Shown piece after piece: positions 15,140 to 26,800 of a stretch of DNA of 32,758 nucleotides (position 1 is the stretch's first letter; each line of letters starts with the position of its first letter). A program made the position numbers and the translations under genes. The DNA is taken from contig JBMZCV010000043.1 in the NCBI GenBank assembly GCA_049613665.1, positions 1-32,758 of the forward strand, read 5' to 3'. The notes under the pieces were generated by a model, which saw only the letters and a program-made list of their open reading frames with translations, had not been told where the DNA came from and did no database searches. The DNA comes from JBMZCV01 sp049613665. GTDB taxonomy: Bacteria > Bacteroidota > Bacteroidia > Chitinophagales > UBA2359.

Positions 15140-15772
15140 TTAATATATAAAAGCGAAAGCCTGACACACAAAACCTAACATGTAGCCAGTGTAGATTTCT
15201 CTTGTTTGATGTGCTTTTAGAATAAGACGGGCTGTGCCGACTAAGCCACCTAAGAAGATGACTAATAAAAATAAATTTGTTAAGTCGTATTGTGTAATGT
15301 TGAGAGCCATAATCACAATAGCCAAAAAACCACCCATTCCCATAGCGTGCAAGCTTATTTTTTCAAATAAATTATTGATAATAAAAGCTGCAAACAAACT
15401 AAATGTCGCACCTAGCAAGATGTCGCTCAAAAGTTCGGAGTAGTTGTTTTTGAGCATCATAAATGTCCAAATAAAGAAAAAAGAGGTAGTCATAAATACT
15501 AAGACTCGCTGTCGGCGGTCTTCTACTTTGTAGCTATCAATGAAGTCGAGCTGTCGCATCAGGAAGACCGTAACGAGCGGAAAGAAAATTGAATTGATGA
15601 GTACAATGCCAGATATTGGATTGATGAAGGCAAGTTTCAGGTTGCTAATTGGGTCGCTGAAGTGTGGCAATCCCCACAGATATGGGTTGCACCAAACAAA
15701 TAGAACAACAGCATAAAAAGGCAAAAAAATAGGATGTAATATATAGGAAACTAATTCAGATAAAGCTCGCAT
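15140..15772 (-). CDS. Multi-pass membrane protein, degenerate PAP2-like
   Basis: This 210-residue protein has about six hydrophobic segments: IFLPFYAVVLFVWC (about 14-28), GIVLINSIFFPLVTVFLM (about 55-72), VLVFMTTSFFFIWTFMML (about 90-107), ILLGATFSLFAAFII (about 118-132), MGGFLAIVIMALNI (about 145-158) and LFLLVIFLGGLVGTARLIL (about 166-184). Near the C-terminus, KISLHAMGMGG and ARLILKAHQTREIYTGYMLGF sit where PAP2 phosphatases have PSGH and SRX5HX3D. The R-x5-H spacing is kept, but the first Ser and the final Asp are not, and the first KX6RP motif is not evident. Bacteroidota have many such proteins, usually annotated as hypothetical or PAP2-superfamily. Catalytic activity is doubtful. Confidence 0.6.
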   Translation of the reverse strand: MRALSELVSYILHPIFLPFYAVVLFVWCNPYLWGLPHFSDPISNLKLAFINPISGIVLINSIFFPLVTVFLMRQLDFIDSYKVEDRRQRVLVFMTTSFFFIWTFMMLKNNYSELLSDILLGATFSLFAAFIINNLFEKISLHAMGMGGFLAIVIMALNITQYDLTNLFLLVIFLGGLVGTARLILKAHQTREIYTGYMLGFVCQAFAFIY

Positions 15773-15790
15773 AATGTGACAGTAGTATTT

Positions 15791-15921
15791 AAGTAGTCAG
15801 ACAAAATAACTTGGCAAAACCTAGTAACTTATACACTGATTTTTTCAATGTAAGTAGTCAGACAGATTTATTTTACAAATTGTGAAAACTAACACCTATA
15901 TTCAATAGTATTTGGCAGTTA
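15791..15921 (+). repeat. Two abutting truncated copies of the intergenic repeat
   Basis: Two units start with the same AAGTAGTCAGACA (15791-15803 and 15852-15864). The first ends at ACACTGATTTTTTCAATG, i.e. inside the family core. The second has ACAAATTGTGAAAACTAACAC and then jumps from TTCAAT straight to AGTATTTGGCAGTTA, missing the core. The rest of the gap, 15922-16245, is A/T-run DNA without a gene. A weak hairpin GTGTTTTT/AAAAACAC at 16212-16239 might end the acyl-CoA dehydrogenase transcript. Confidence 0.5.
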
Positions 15922-16245
15922 AATATAGTTGAAAAATATTTATTTGTAATGTATGGCTATAACATACAGGGTTGATATACATAAAAAAAAAGAAAAAAAG
16001 TGTTAATATTGAGATATTTACGAAAAAAAAACGGCTAAAAAAAATAGTATAAAAAGATTTTTCTTTAAAAAAAAAGAAAATAATAAATATTTTAAAAATC
16101 GCTTTTTAGCAAAAAAAAATCTTTTTATGTTTTATGCAATAAAATAACAATATGTAATTCTTTGTTTTTTAAACAAATAAAAATAACCATATTATATTGT
16201 ATTTGTAATGGGGTGTTTTTTCTATTTTCTTAAAAACACTTCTAA

Positions 16246-18048
16246 TTAGAAATACTCTTTAACTATGTCTAGCGTTACCTTATCATCACTAATTAATCTT
16301 TGAACTAGGCTATATGTTTTGGGCAATTCGTACTCATAAAAGTAGCGTAGAGCATGTATTTTGCCTTGATAAAAATATTTATCGTCCTGATTTATCGCTT
16401 CATTTTCCAGCTTTTCGTGTGCAACAACTCCCATTTTTAGCCATTGCCAAGCTACTGTTATGATACCAAACATTTCGAGATATAAAGTTGCATCTGACAA
16501 AAACTCTTCCGTTTTATGTTGCTTTGCTAAAGCCAATAAGTGCATACTTGTTTTGTGCAAAGTTTTGAGGTTGCTTGCCAATGCTGTTACTCTTTGATTT
16601 AAGGCAGTTATATTTTGAGCAGTCTCAATAGTTTGTTGCACTTCGGCCATAAATAGCTGATAGGCTTTACCATTTTTCATCATCACTTTTCTACCCAGCA
16701 AATCGAGTCCATGAATGCCTGTTGTGCCTTCGTGAATAGGGTGAATGCGTGCTTCTCTGAAATATTGTTGAAGTGGAAAATCTTTGCAATAGCCAGCTCC
16801 ACCCAAAATTTGCAAACCTGCACTAGTCGTCAAGCAGCCCATTTCGGAAGGATAAGTTTTTACGATAGGTGTGAGCAAATCTAGCAATAAGTGATTTCTT
16901 TCTTTTTCTTCGCCTGTCGTTACTAAAGCAAGGTCGGCATATTGGCTACACTGCACACACAAACTCAAACTCCCTTCTACGATAGATTTCTGAAACAAAA
17001 GCATACGTTTCACATCAGCGTGTTCGATGATAGCTATCTGTGGCTTATTCAAATCTTTATTGCCGATTTTGCGGCCTTGCGGACGTTCCAAAGCATATTC
17101 TAAAGAAGCATAATAAGCTGCACTCGCAATAGAAACAGCACTAATGCCGACCGAAACTCGTGCTTCATTCATCATCTGAAACATATAATTCAAGCCTCTG
17201 TTTGCTTCTCCTACAAGATAGCCTCTACAATCGTTGTTTTCGCCCATCGTCAAGTGTGCAATAGGCGTGCCTGCATAGCCCATTTTGTGATATACGCCAG
17301 CCGTTATCACATCGTTGTCTGCCAAAGAACCGTCTTTTTCTATTCGCTTTTGCGGTACTACAAACAGCGAAATGCCTCGAATGCCTTTTGGAGCATCTTT
17401 TATGCGTGCCAAAGTCAAATTGACGATATTATCAACGCCATCGTGGTCGCCACCCGAAATAAATATTTTCTGCCCTTTTATCTTATAATAACCAGCATCG
17501 GTAGGCTCGGCACTTGTCGTGATATCCGATAGCGAGCTGCCTGCATCTGGCTCTGTCATAGCCATAGTGCCTTGCCATTTGCCCGCAAACATGTTGGGTA
17601 AAAATTGTTGTTGCAAATCTTTTGAGCCAAAAGTGCGTATTAAATTAGAAGAACCTGTCGTTAAGAAAGGATAAACCATAGATGAGTAGTTGGCCGCTCC
17701 CCAAATAAAAGAAACATTATTCATAATCATATTTGGCAATTGTTGGCCGCCCTCTTCATAAGAAAAAGTAGCAGGAATCCAGCCACCTTCGCCAAACACT
17801 TGCATCATGCGTCGCACTTGTGGGTGAGCTATGATTTTGCCATCAATGAGTTGAGGGTCATATTCGTCCATTTCTTTTGCATAAGGTTTCAATTCCTTCT
17901 CAGCAATTTGTGCTGCTGCTTCCAAAACCATTGCAAAAGAATCTTTGTCGTGGTCTGAAAAATAAGGATATTGTTTTAATTTTTCTACATCAAATACTTC
18001 GTATAATAAGAAGTCGATGTCTCTTTGATTATAATATTTCTTTGCCAT
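16246..18048 (-). CDS. Acyl-CoA dehydrogenase, ~600-residue FadE-type with C-terminal extension
   Basis: This FAD enzyme introduces the alpha-beta double bond in acyl-CoA (beta-oxidation or related CoA-ester metabolism), in the cytoplasm. The 600-residue protein has the acyl-CoA dehydrogenase N-terminal helical domain, the middle-domain signature QGTMAMTEPDAGSSLSDI (about 158-175) and IKGQKIFISGGDHD (about 188-201). The C-terminal catalytic region holds RIHPIHEGTTGIHGLDLLGRK, whose Glu440 is in the position of the catalytic base. About 130 extra residues (from ~465) form the helical C-terminal domain typical of the longer family seen in many bacteria. The start ATG at 18048 opens with MAKKYYNQRDIDFLLYEVFDVEKL, a usual beginning for this family. 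It is transcribed alone, divergent from the gene at 18284. Chain-length preference cannot be read. Confidence 0.93.
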   Translation of the reverse strand: MAKKYYNQRDIDFLLYEVFDVEKLKQYPYFSDHDKDSFAMVLEAAAQIAEKELKPYAKEMDEYDPQLIDGKIIAHPQVRRMMQVFGEGGWIPATFSYEEGGQQLPNMIMNNVSFIWGAANYSSMVYPFLTTGSSNLIRTFGSKDLQQQFLPNMFAGKWQGTMAMTEPDAGSSLSDITTSAEPTDAGYYKIKGQKIFISGGDHDGVDNIVNLTLARIKDAPKGIRGISLFVVPQKRIEKDGSLADNDVITAGVYHKMGYAGTPIAHLTMGENNDCRGYLVGEANRGLNYMFQMMNEARVSVGISAVSIASAAYYASLEYALERPQGRKIGNKDLNKPQIAIIEHADVKRMLLFQKSIVEGSLSLCVQCSQYADLALVTTGEEKERNHLLLDLLTPIVKTYPSEMGCLTTSAGLQILGGAGYCKDFPLQQYFREARIHPIHEGTTGIHGLDLLGRKVMMKNGKAYQLFMAEVQQTIETAQNITALNQRVTALASNLKTLHKTSMHLLALAKQHKTEEFLSDATLYLEMFGIITVAWQWLKMGVVAHEKLENEAINQDDKYFYQGKIHALRYFYEYELPKTYSLVQRLISDDKVTLDIVKEYF

Positions 18049-18283
18049 TATTGTTGCGATTGATATGGTTTGTCGTAAAAAAAACTAATTGTTTTGATAA
18101 AAAATGTCATTTTTGCAAAAAAAAATTTCAATAGTAGAAATAATTTTTGAGTCTAAAAGAAAAACAAAAAAATGTTCAAGCTTTTTATTGAAAAGTTAGA
18201 TTTGAATAAAAAATTATATAGTGTTTTTTTGAAATATAAAACATAAAACATTTTCGCAAAATTAACATTAAAAATCAGAAATA

Positions 18284-20485
18284 ATGAAAAAATGTATTGT
18301 ATTTATTCTACTTATCAACGCATTTCTTATCAATGCAAATGCTCAAACCGAAATGGTTTGGAATACTTTTGTCGACTCTGTTAGCAATTTTGCATCGCCA
18401 CGAGCAGCCGACCTTACAGGCGATGGCGTTCTTGACATCGTGACAGGCGGCGGCTTAGAAGACAATGCTCGGCAATATGGCGTAACGGCTTTTGATGGCG
18501 AAACAGGCGATATTTTGTGGCAAGTATCTAGCCGAAACCAAATGTATGGCAGCGTCAGATTTATGGACATCACAGGCGACGGCATTTCCGAAGTGTTTGC
18601 TACTGGCCGTGCTGCAAAACTTATTGCTATTGATGGTGTTTCGGGCGATATTGTTTGGGAATTTTATCCACAGGGTGATTTTTCAAATCCTGCCGACGAT
18701 GATTTGTATAATTTTTATAATTGCCAATTTGTGCCAGACCAAGACAATGATGGCTATGAAGATATTTTGACCGCAAACGGTGGCGATTCTACTTTGGGTA
18801 TTTTAGATAGTATCCGCCCAACAGGAAATATCATGGTTATTAGCGGAAAAAGCGGCGAGCAGCTTGCAAAAGCAGCCATTCCTGTAGAAAAAGAAACTTA
18901 TTTAGGCCCTGTTGTGCATGATTTTGAAGGAAATGGTACTTTGAGTGTATTGTTTGGTTCTGGTGGCGAAACTCTAAGTGGTGGTTTGTGGCGTGCTACC
19001 TTGAATGAGGTAATGAATGAAGATTTGAGCGAAGCGATTGAATTATTTGGCAATGATGAAAAAGGAGCTATCGGTTCGCCTAGTCTTGCCGATTTAAATA
19101 ACGACAATATTCACGACATCATTGTGCATACCTACAATGGTTCAATTGTGGCCATTGATGGCAATGATAATAGCATTTTGTGGCAACACGACTTTCCTGG
19201 CCAAGAGACTTACTCAACGCCAGCTATCGGTCGTTTTACCAACGATTTTGTGCCAGATGTATTTACGGTTTCGGCAGTAGGCGAAGCTCCTAGTTTTACG
19301 GGTTTCAAAGCCATGATGCTTGATGGTGCAACAGGAGATATTTTGGAAGAATATGAGCTGAGTGGTTGGAACTTAATTTCGCCTATTGCCTTCGACTATG
19401 ACAATGATGGCTTTGATGAGGCTTTGATTTCGACAAATGATATTGGTGCTTTTTTCAAAAATCAATTGCTAATATACGATTTTAATGATGGCGAAACTAT
19501 CAATTTGACTGATTTGGTCGGTGGTCTCAATTTTGCAGCAACGCCATGGGTTGGCGACCTCGACAATGACAATATGCTTGATTTGGTTTACACACACAAT
19601 GCCGATAGTACAGGTGTTGGCTTTGATAAAGGATTTGTTACAAAACGGTTGAATTTGAATAAAGTAGTGCCTGAGTATATCGCCTGGGGAGCTTTTATGG
19701 GCAATAACTACGATTGTGTTTACGAAAACCCTTATATGGATAGTTGTGCAGCTCTTTCGATTGATTTAACACCCCAAAATTCTCTTTGCTACGGCACAGC
19801 AGATGCAGGCTTTAGCGTTTCGATAGAAAACGGCACACCGCCATTTTTGTATAGCTATGGTTCGATAGTATTGCCGCCTCTAAATGGTGCTAATTTTTCC
19901 GCCAATAGCTTGGCAGCAGGAAGTTATACATTTACGGTAGTAGATGGCGAAGGCTGCGAGCAAAGTATGGATTTTGAGTTGGAAACTGTTGGCGATAGCA
20001 TTGCGTTAGATATTGTTGTGAACGAAGCTTCATCGGCAGGTGCTAATGATGCCAATATTAGTGTCGTAGCAAGTGGCGGCGTTGGCGTTTTGGCTTATCT
20101 TTGGAATACTGGACAAACTACTGCAACTATCAATAATTTGATGGCAGGCTTGTATAACGTTACAGTAACAGATTTAAATGGTTGTACGGCTACGGAAGAA
20201 GTACTTGTCAATATTAGCGGACTTTCAACCACAAATGAACAAGCCAATATACAGATTTTCCCTAATCCGAGTGAAGGTGTTTTTTATGTTCAAATTGAGA
20301 ATATTTTGCTGACAAACAACAACTTTGAACTAAAAGTATATGATTCTGCTGGCAAAATGTTGTTTTCGCAAAAAGAAACGACAACTGATATAAAAATTGA
20401 CTTGTCGAAATATGCAAAAGGCATTTATTATGTTCAAGCAGTAGGAGATGAATTTTCTTGGCAAGAAAAGATAATATTGTATTAA
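18284..20485 (+). CDS. Secreted FG-GAP/PQQ-like propeller protein with SprB-like units and T9SS type A sorting domain
   Basis: This 733-residue protein has a signal peptide (residues 1-20, ending NANA). Up to residue ~470 it is a beta-propeller of alternating VCBS/FG-GAP and PQQ-like phrases. At least six calcium-loop motifs are visible: DLTGDGVLD (43-51), DITGDGISE, DQDNDGYED, DLNNDNIHD, DYDNDGFDE and DLDNDNMLD, interleaved with WQV/WEF/WQHD blades following a GDI(L/V) or GNDNSI turn. Residues ~488-645 hold two SprB-like units with C-x-G...GTPPF-x-Y and AGLYNVTVTDLNGC. The tail (IFPNPSEGVF ... KYAKGIYYVQ ... EKIILY) is a T9SS type A sorting domain. It is likely a surface or secreted adhesin or binding protein. 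It shares the SprB-type unit with the giant protein downstream, so the two may act in the same surface layer; that link is inference. Confidence 0.9.
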   Translation: MKKCIVFILLINAFLINANAQTEMVWNTFVDSVSNFASPRAADLTGDGVLDIVTGGGLEDNARQYGVTAFDGETGDILWQVSSRNQMYGSVRFMDITGDGISEVFATGRAAKLIAIDGVSGDIVWEFYPQGDFSNPADDDLYNFYNCQFVPDQDNDGYEDILTANGGDSTLGILDSIRPTGNIMVISGKSGEQLAKAAIPVEKETYLGPVVHDFEGNGTLSVLFGSGGETLSGGLWRATLNEVMNEDLSEAIELFGNDEKGAIGSPSLADLNNDNIHDIIVHTYNGSIVAIDGNDNSILWQHDFPGQETYSTPAIGRFTNDFVPDVFTVSAVGEAPSFTGFKAMMLDGATGDILEEYELSGWNLISPIAFDYDNDGFDEALISTNDIGAFFKNQLLIYDFNDGETINLTDLVGGLNFAATPWVGDLDNDNMLDLVYTHNADSTGVGFDKGFVTKRLNLNKVVPEYIAWGAFMGNNYDCVYENPYMDSCAALSIDLTPQNSLCYGTADAGFSVSIENGTPPFLYSYGSIVLPPLNGANFSANSLAAGSYTFTVVDGEGCEQSMDFELETVGDSIALDIVVNEASSAGANDANISVVASGGVGVLAYLWNTGQTTATINNLMAGLYNVTVTDLNGCTATEEVLVNISGLSTTNEQANIQIFPNPSEGVFYVQIENILLTNNNFELKVYDSAGKMLFSQKETTTDIKIDLSKYAKGIYYVQAVGDEFSWQEKIILY

Positions 20486-20504
20486 ACATATAGCTTTTAA
20501 TGTT

Positions 20505-20572
20505 TAGCTTGCATAGGTTTTGGCTTATTTTATTTTTTAAAATGGCATAAATCTATGCAAGCTATTTTTTTT
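20505..20572 (+). terminator. Rho-independent terminator of the FG-GAP protein gene
   Basis: TAGCTTGCATAGGTTT (20505-20520) pairs with AAATCTATGCAAGCTA (20549-20564), with one G-U position, and a run of eight T follows. The 28-nt loop is longer than usual. Confidence 0.8.
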
Positions 20573-20655
20573 GATTCTAAATTACACCACTTACTTTATG
20601 GAAAAAAGTTTCTTTTTTGTAAAAAAACAGAAAAAAACAATATGTAATATCTTGA

Positions 20656-20689
20656 TTGACTACTTTTTGTGAAAAAAAATATAATTTTG
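20656..20689 (+). promoter_or_regulatory. Possible Bacteroidota-type promoter of the giant SprB-repeat gene
   Basis: TAATTTTG at 20682-20689 matches the phylum's -7 consensus TAnnTTTG. TTG at 20656-20658 lies 23 nt upstream and could serve as the -33 element. The predicted transcript would have a ~140-nt leader. The rest of the 350-nt gap is AT-rich. The assignment rests on motif match only. Confidence 0.3.
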
Positions 20690-20837
20690 TAAAAAACAAA
20701 GATTAAAAATTCATTGGAAAGTTTTGCAATAAGTTTTTCTTTTTTTTCCTTAAAAAACAGAACTTTGGCAAAGTGTTCCAAATTTTTCTTTTTCTTTCAA
20801 ACGCACACTTTATTTCTTATTCAAAAATGCTAATGTG

Positions 20838-23800
20838 ATGAACAAACAATTACTATTATACTATATCTTTCTATTTTCTTTACTCTATTCTTCTTCTCTT
20901 TCTGCTCAATGTAATTATAATGGCAATAATATAGGCAATTATAATGTGAGCGGTACAACACAAAATGTTCCTTTTGTTGTAGCGGGAGATATACTAACTT
21001 TTTGTGGATTAGATGCGGCCGAAACTTATGTTTTTTCTTTTTGTCAAGGTGGAGGTAGTGTAAATTTTAATAGCCAATTGACCTTATATACACAAGGCGG
21101 AGGCACTGTATTGGCTTATGATAATGATAGTTGTGCTGGTTCTAATGCGTCCACACTTACTGTTACAGGGGCATCTGGTTGTGTAGATTTAGTAGTAGAT
21201 GCATTTCCATGTAGTAACAATGGTGGTGGTCTTGGTTTTGCAAATAATTTAGCCTATCAATGCATTACTTGCAATGGTGGTGGCGGTGGTGGAAATGGCC
21301 CAATTCAAACGCAAAGTGGACTTACCCCTCAATATTTGGTAGAAGATGTATTTATTGGAGGAGGTTGTTTTACTGTTGAAAATATATCATTTTCAGGTGC
21401 TGGTGTAGCAGGAGGTTATTTTTCTAATGGCTCATCTTCTATTGGTCTTGATGAAGGTATTATCCTATCGTCTGGGGATATTGCTACTGCTGAAGACAAT
21501 AATGATAATGCTGATTTTCCTAATCTTTCATTTCTAAACAATACTGGCACAGATTTGCTTAATGTAGCAGGTGATGTAGATTTAGATTTAGCTGGTAATT
21601 CAGAAGATGCGGCTGTTTTAGAGTTTGATTTTACACCTACAACTAATATTATCACATTTGATTATGTTTTTGCTTCTGAAGAATATCCTGATTATGTTGA
21701 TGCTGGTTTTAATGATGTATTTGGTTTTTTTATTAGTGGCCCTGGTATCAATGGCATTTTTAGTAATAATGCAGAAAATATAGCTTTAATTCCCAATACT
21801 AACACTTATGTTGCTATCGATAATGTAAATGATGAAGATTTTTCTCAATATTATATTGCCAATACTGGAAATTTAATAGATTATGATGCTTATACAACTA
21901 TTTTAACAGCAATAGCAACAGTTATTCCTTGCGAAACTTATCATATTAAACTAGCTATTTCTGATATTGGCGATGGAGTTTTAGATTCTGCCGTATTTCT
22001 TGCTGCCAACAGTTTTAGTGCAGGTTTTGACGCAGTAGTAGAAGCCGTTGTACCGAGTAATGTCAATGATATTACAGATACTTATGAAGGTTGTATAGAT
22101 GGTTACTTTCTCTTTGAACGCTCCGACCCAGATAATTCTACCGACTTAACGATTGAATATACCATTGGTGGAACGGCTACTATTGGCGATGATTATACCA
22201 CTATTCCTACTAGCGTTACCATTCCAGCAGGGCAAGATAGCGTTTATTTGCCTATCGAAGCCTTTTTAGATGGCATCGCAGAAAATACTGAAACAGTTGA
22301 ATTAACACTTTCGGAAGGAAATTGTAATTGTGATGGCCCGCCAGAGCCTATCATTATGAACATCATTGATAGCACACCGCTCGAAATAGATTTGCCTGCT
22401 ATTGTGGCTTGTCCAGGGCAAGATGCCGTACTTACGCCAAATACAACAGGTGGTTTTCCTGTATATAACTATGTGTGGAGCGATAACTCCACAGGCAGTT
22501 CTTTAACCGTAAATCTAACAAATGATGCGATATATAGTGTGACTGTAACAGATGCTTGTGGAAATATAGCTTTTGATGTTGGGAGTGTTACGATACAAAC
22601 AAGTCCACCTGATGCAACGATTACAGACCCTGGAGTTTTGTGTGACATTTCGTCTGGCAATATCATTTTAGAGGCAGCTACTCCTGGAGGCACTTGGGCT
22701 GGCTTTGGCATAGTTGGCGGCTCAAATACAACAGGCGAGTTTGACCCTGCTGCTTTGCAAGCTTTAGGTTTTACTACTGTTACTTACTCTATTTTGAGTG
22801 ATTGTGGAAATGCTCAAGACCAAATCACGATTAATTTAATGCCTATTACTGCTAGTATCAATACTACAGATGCTAGTTGTGGTGGAACTGCCGATGGGCA
22901 ATTGCAAGCTATTTCAGATGGACAAGCTCCTTTTTCATATCAATGGGACAATGGTTTGCCTTCACAACAAGGACACGGAGCAGTAGCAGCAGGCACATAC
23001 AATGTAACAGTTACCGATTTTAATGGTTGTTCTGCTTCTGCAATGGCTACTATCAATGAAGGAGCAGATTTGCAAGCAACGATTACGCCTACTGATGTCG
23101 CTTGTAGTGGTGCTACAAATGGTTCTATATCGGTTGATGTGACTAATGGAACGCCAAATTATACTTTTGCATGGTCAAATGGCTTACCACCTATTCAAAA
23201 CCATGTTGAAACCGTAGGCGTAGGAAGTTATGCGGTTACAGTTACCGATTTTAATGGCTGTTCTACTGTCTTAAATACAACGGTAAATGAACCTGCACCT
23301 TTGGAAGCCAATTTAATATCGCAACCTCCTCTTTGTAATGGAGAAACAACTGCAAGCATGATAGCAACAATTACAAATGGAACTGTTCCTTATAATTATC
23401 AATGGAATCCAGCTTTGCCAAATCAAGCCGAACATCTCGGAACAGTAGCCGCAGGAAATTATAGCGTTACGATTACAGATGCTTTAGGTTGCACCGCAGA
23501 AGCGAGTACGACAATTGACGAAACAAATGAACTGACCGTAACTATTGATGCAACAGATGCTACTTGTAGTGGTTTAGACAATGGTTCGCTAGATGCAACA
23601 GCTTCTGGAGGAACATTGCCTTATATGTATTCTTGGAACAATGATTTTACTTTACTAGAAGACTTAATTGGTGTTGTGCCTGCTGGAACTTACGATTTAG
23701 TCGTTACCGATTTTAATGGCTGCACCGCAACAGCAAGTGCTACTGTAAATGAACTGACTGCTATGACTGCTACTCTAACACCAGAAGATGTACTTTGCAA

Positions 23801-26800
23801 CGGTAATGCCTCTGGTACTTTGACAGCAGTTATCAGCAATGGACAGTCTCCCTTTACTTTCAATTGGTCAAATGGTGTTACCAATCAAGATTTAGAATTG
23901 ACAGATTTGGAAGCAGGAGCTTATAGCGTCACAATTACAGATACAAATGGTTGTACAACAGAAGCTAGTGCGACGATTAATGAAAATCCTGAAATGACAG
24001 CCAATATTACGCCAACACCGACAACTTGCGGAGGTAATAGTGACGGTTCTTTAGATTTGGAAGTAACAAATGGAACAGAACCATATAGCTATAATTGGGA
24101 CAATGGTTTGGCTGACCAGCAAGATTTTACAGATGAATTGGCCGCAGGTACTTACAATGTAACCGTTACGGATTTTAACGGTTGTACGGCAGAAGCTTCT
24201 GCAACTATTGATGAACCTGCCGAAATGACTGTCAGTCTCACAACGCAAGATGCTTTATGTAGCAATGGCGATCCTTCTGGCACATTGATAGCCTCCGTTT
24301 CAAATGGTGTAGAAGACTATACTTATGAATGGAATCCTACTTTGCCAAATCAAGCAACACATTCGCAAAGCGTAGCGGCAGGCACTTATAGCTTAACCGT
24401 AACAGATGCAAATGGCTGTACGGCAGAAACTTCTGCAACAGTTGATGAACCTGCCGAAATGACAGTAACAATTACACCAACAGATGCACTTTGTAGTGGT
24501 GGAGATGCCTCTGGAAGCTTGGAAGCAACCGTTAGTAATGGCGAAAATCCTTATACATATGATTGGTCAAATGGTTTATCTAATCAAGCTCAACATTTAG
24601 AAACCGTAGCAGCAGGCACTTATACTATAACTGTTACAGATTTTAATGGTTGTACGGCAGAAGCAGAAGCAACTATAAATGAGCCTACCGAAATGACAGT
24701 TTCAATCACGCCAACCGATGCACTTTGTAGTGGTGAGGCAAATGGTAGCTTAGAAGCAGTAGTAAATGGTGGAACGCCAGATTATACTTTTGCATGGGAC
24801 AATGGTTTATCTCCTCAACAAATACACAGTAGCACAGTAGCAGCAGGTACTTACAATGTCACTGTTACAGATTTAAACGGTTGCACCGCAGAAGCTTCTA
24901 CAACAGTAAATGAACCTACCGAAATGACAGCAAATATCACACCGACAGATGCTATTTGCGAAGGTTCAGAAACAGGTTCTTTAGATTTGGAAGTGACAAA
25001 TGGAACAGAACCTTATACTTATCTTTGGGACAATAATTTAGCAGACCAACAAGATTTTACAGATGAATTGGCCGCAGGCACTTACAATGTAACCGTTACA
25101 GATTTTAATGGTTGTACGGCAGAAGCTTCTGCAACTATCGAAGAGCCAATCGCTATCATAGCCGAAATAACGCCAACAAATGTTTCTTGTAATGGAAATG
25201 CTGATGGTTCTTTAGATTTGGAAGTGACAAACGGAACAGAGCCATATAGCTATCTTTGGGACAATAATTTAGCAGACCAACAAGATTTTACAGATGAATT
25301 GGCGGCAGGTACTTACAATGTAACCGTTACAGATTTTAATGGCTGTACGGCAGAAGCCTCCACAACTATTGAAGAGCCAGATGAAATGACTGTCAATCTC
25401 ACAACTCAAGGTATTGATTGTAATGGCGATGAAACAGGAAGTGTGATTAGTTCGGTCAGCAATGGACAAGAACCTTATACTTACGAATGGAACAACAATT
25501 TAGCAGCAGAACAAAATCATATAGGAACAGTAGGAGCAGGTACTTACAATGTAACCGTTACAGATTTTAATGGTTGCACCGCAGAAAATACCGCAACAAT
25601 TGATGAGCCAACAGCTTTAACAGTTGATGGTGAAACAGTTGGTACAACTTGCGGCCAAGAAGATGGAACAATTACGATTACTGCTTCTGGTGGTACAGGA
25701 AACTTAAATTATGAATGGTCGCATGATTCAAATTTAAATGCTGCTATTGCAAATAATTTAGCTTCTGGTGCATATAGCGTTACCGTTTCAGATGATAATG
25801 ATTGTGAAATAGTTTACAATACTTCTATCAATGATGCAGATGGCCCAAGTATAAATGTTGTTGATTCGGAAGATGCAACTTGTGGCGATGCAAACGGAAA
25901 TATCACAGTAGAAACAAGTGGAGGAACAGGAAACCTAAGTATTTCATGGTCAAATGACGAAAATAACACCAACACTTTTGCCGAAAATTTACCTCTTGGC
26001 ACTTATACGATTATCGTAGCAGATGAAAATGGCTGTGAAGCTTCTGTAACCGTAGAAATAGCAGATTCAACGCCGCCAATACTTTCTTTAGTAAATGCTC
26101 AAGATGCCACTTGCGAAGAAAATAATGGCGAAATCATCATACAAACAGATAGTGATGTCGGTGGTTTGAGCTATGAATGGTTACATGATTCTAATTTAAA
26201 TGGAGAAACAGCCAGCAATTTAGATGCAGGCGATTATAGCGTAATAGTTACAGATTCAAATGGTTGTACAGCTAGTTTAGATGTTAGCCTTACAAATTCA
26301 ACTATTCCAACTATCGAACTTGACAATGCTCAAGATGCTGTTTGCGGTTTACCAAACGGAAGCATCAGCGTTTTTACAACAAACGGAACAGGCACTATTT
26401 TTTATGAATGGTCGCACGATGCTAATTTGAATCAACCAACTGCCGATAATTTAATTGGAAATACTTATACCGTAACCATTTCAGATGAAAATGGCTGTTC
26501 GGCAGAGCAAAGTTTCACTATCGAAAATCTTGCTTCACCAACAATTGTAGTGGAAGAAACCGTACAAACAACTTGCGGCCAAGACAATGGAAGTATTACC
26601 GTTTCGGCTTCTGGCGGTACAGGAACTTTAGCGTATTCATGGTCGCATGACACAAATTTTAGCGGCACGACAGCAAGCAATTTATCAGCAGGAAATTATA
26701 CAATTACCGTTTCAGATTCGAGCAGTTGCATAGACCAAATTGAAGTAACAATAGAACCATCAGATATTCCTTTAGTAGAAATTGCAGATGTTCAAAATGC

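Noticed and set aside
20835..20837. GTG start one codon before the giant gene's ATG
   Set aside because: ATG 20838 is adjacent and gives the same signal peptide; GTG is less likely in this context.
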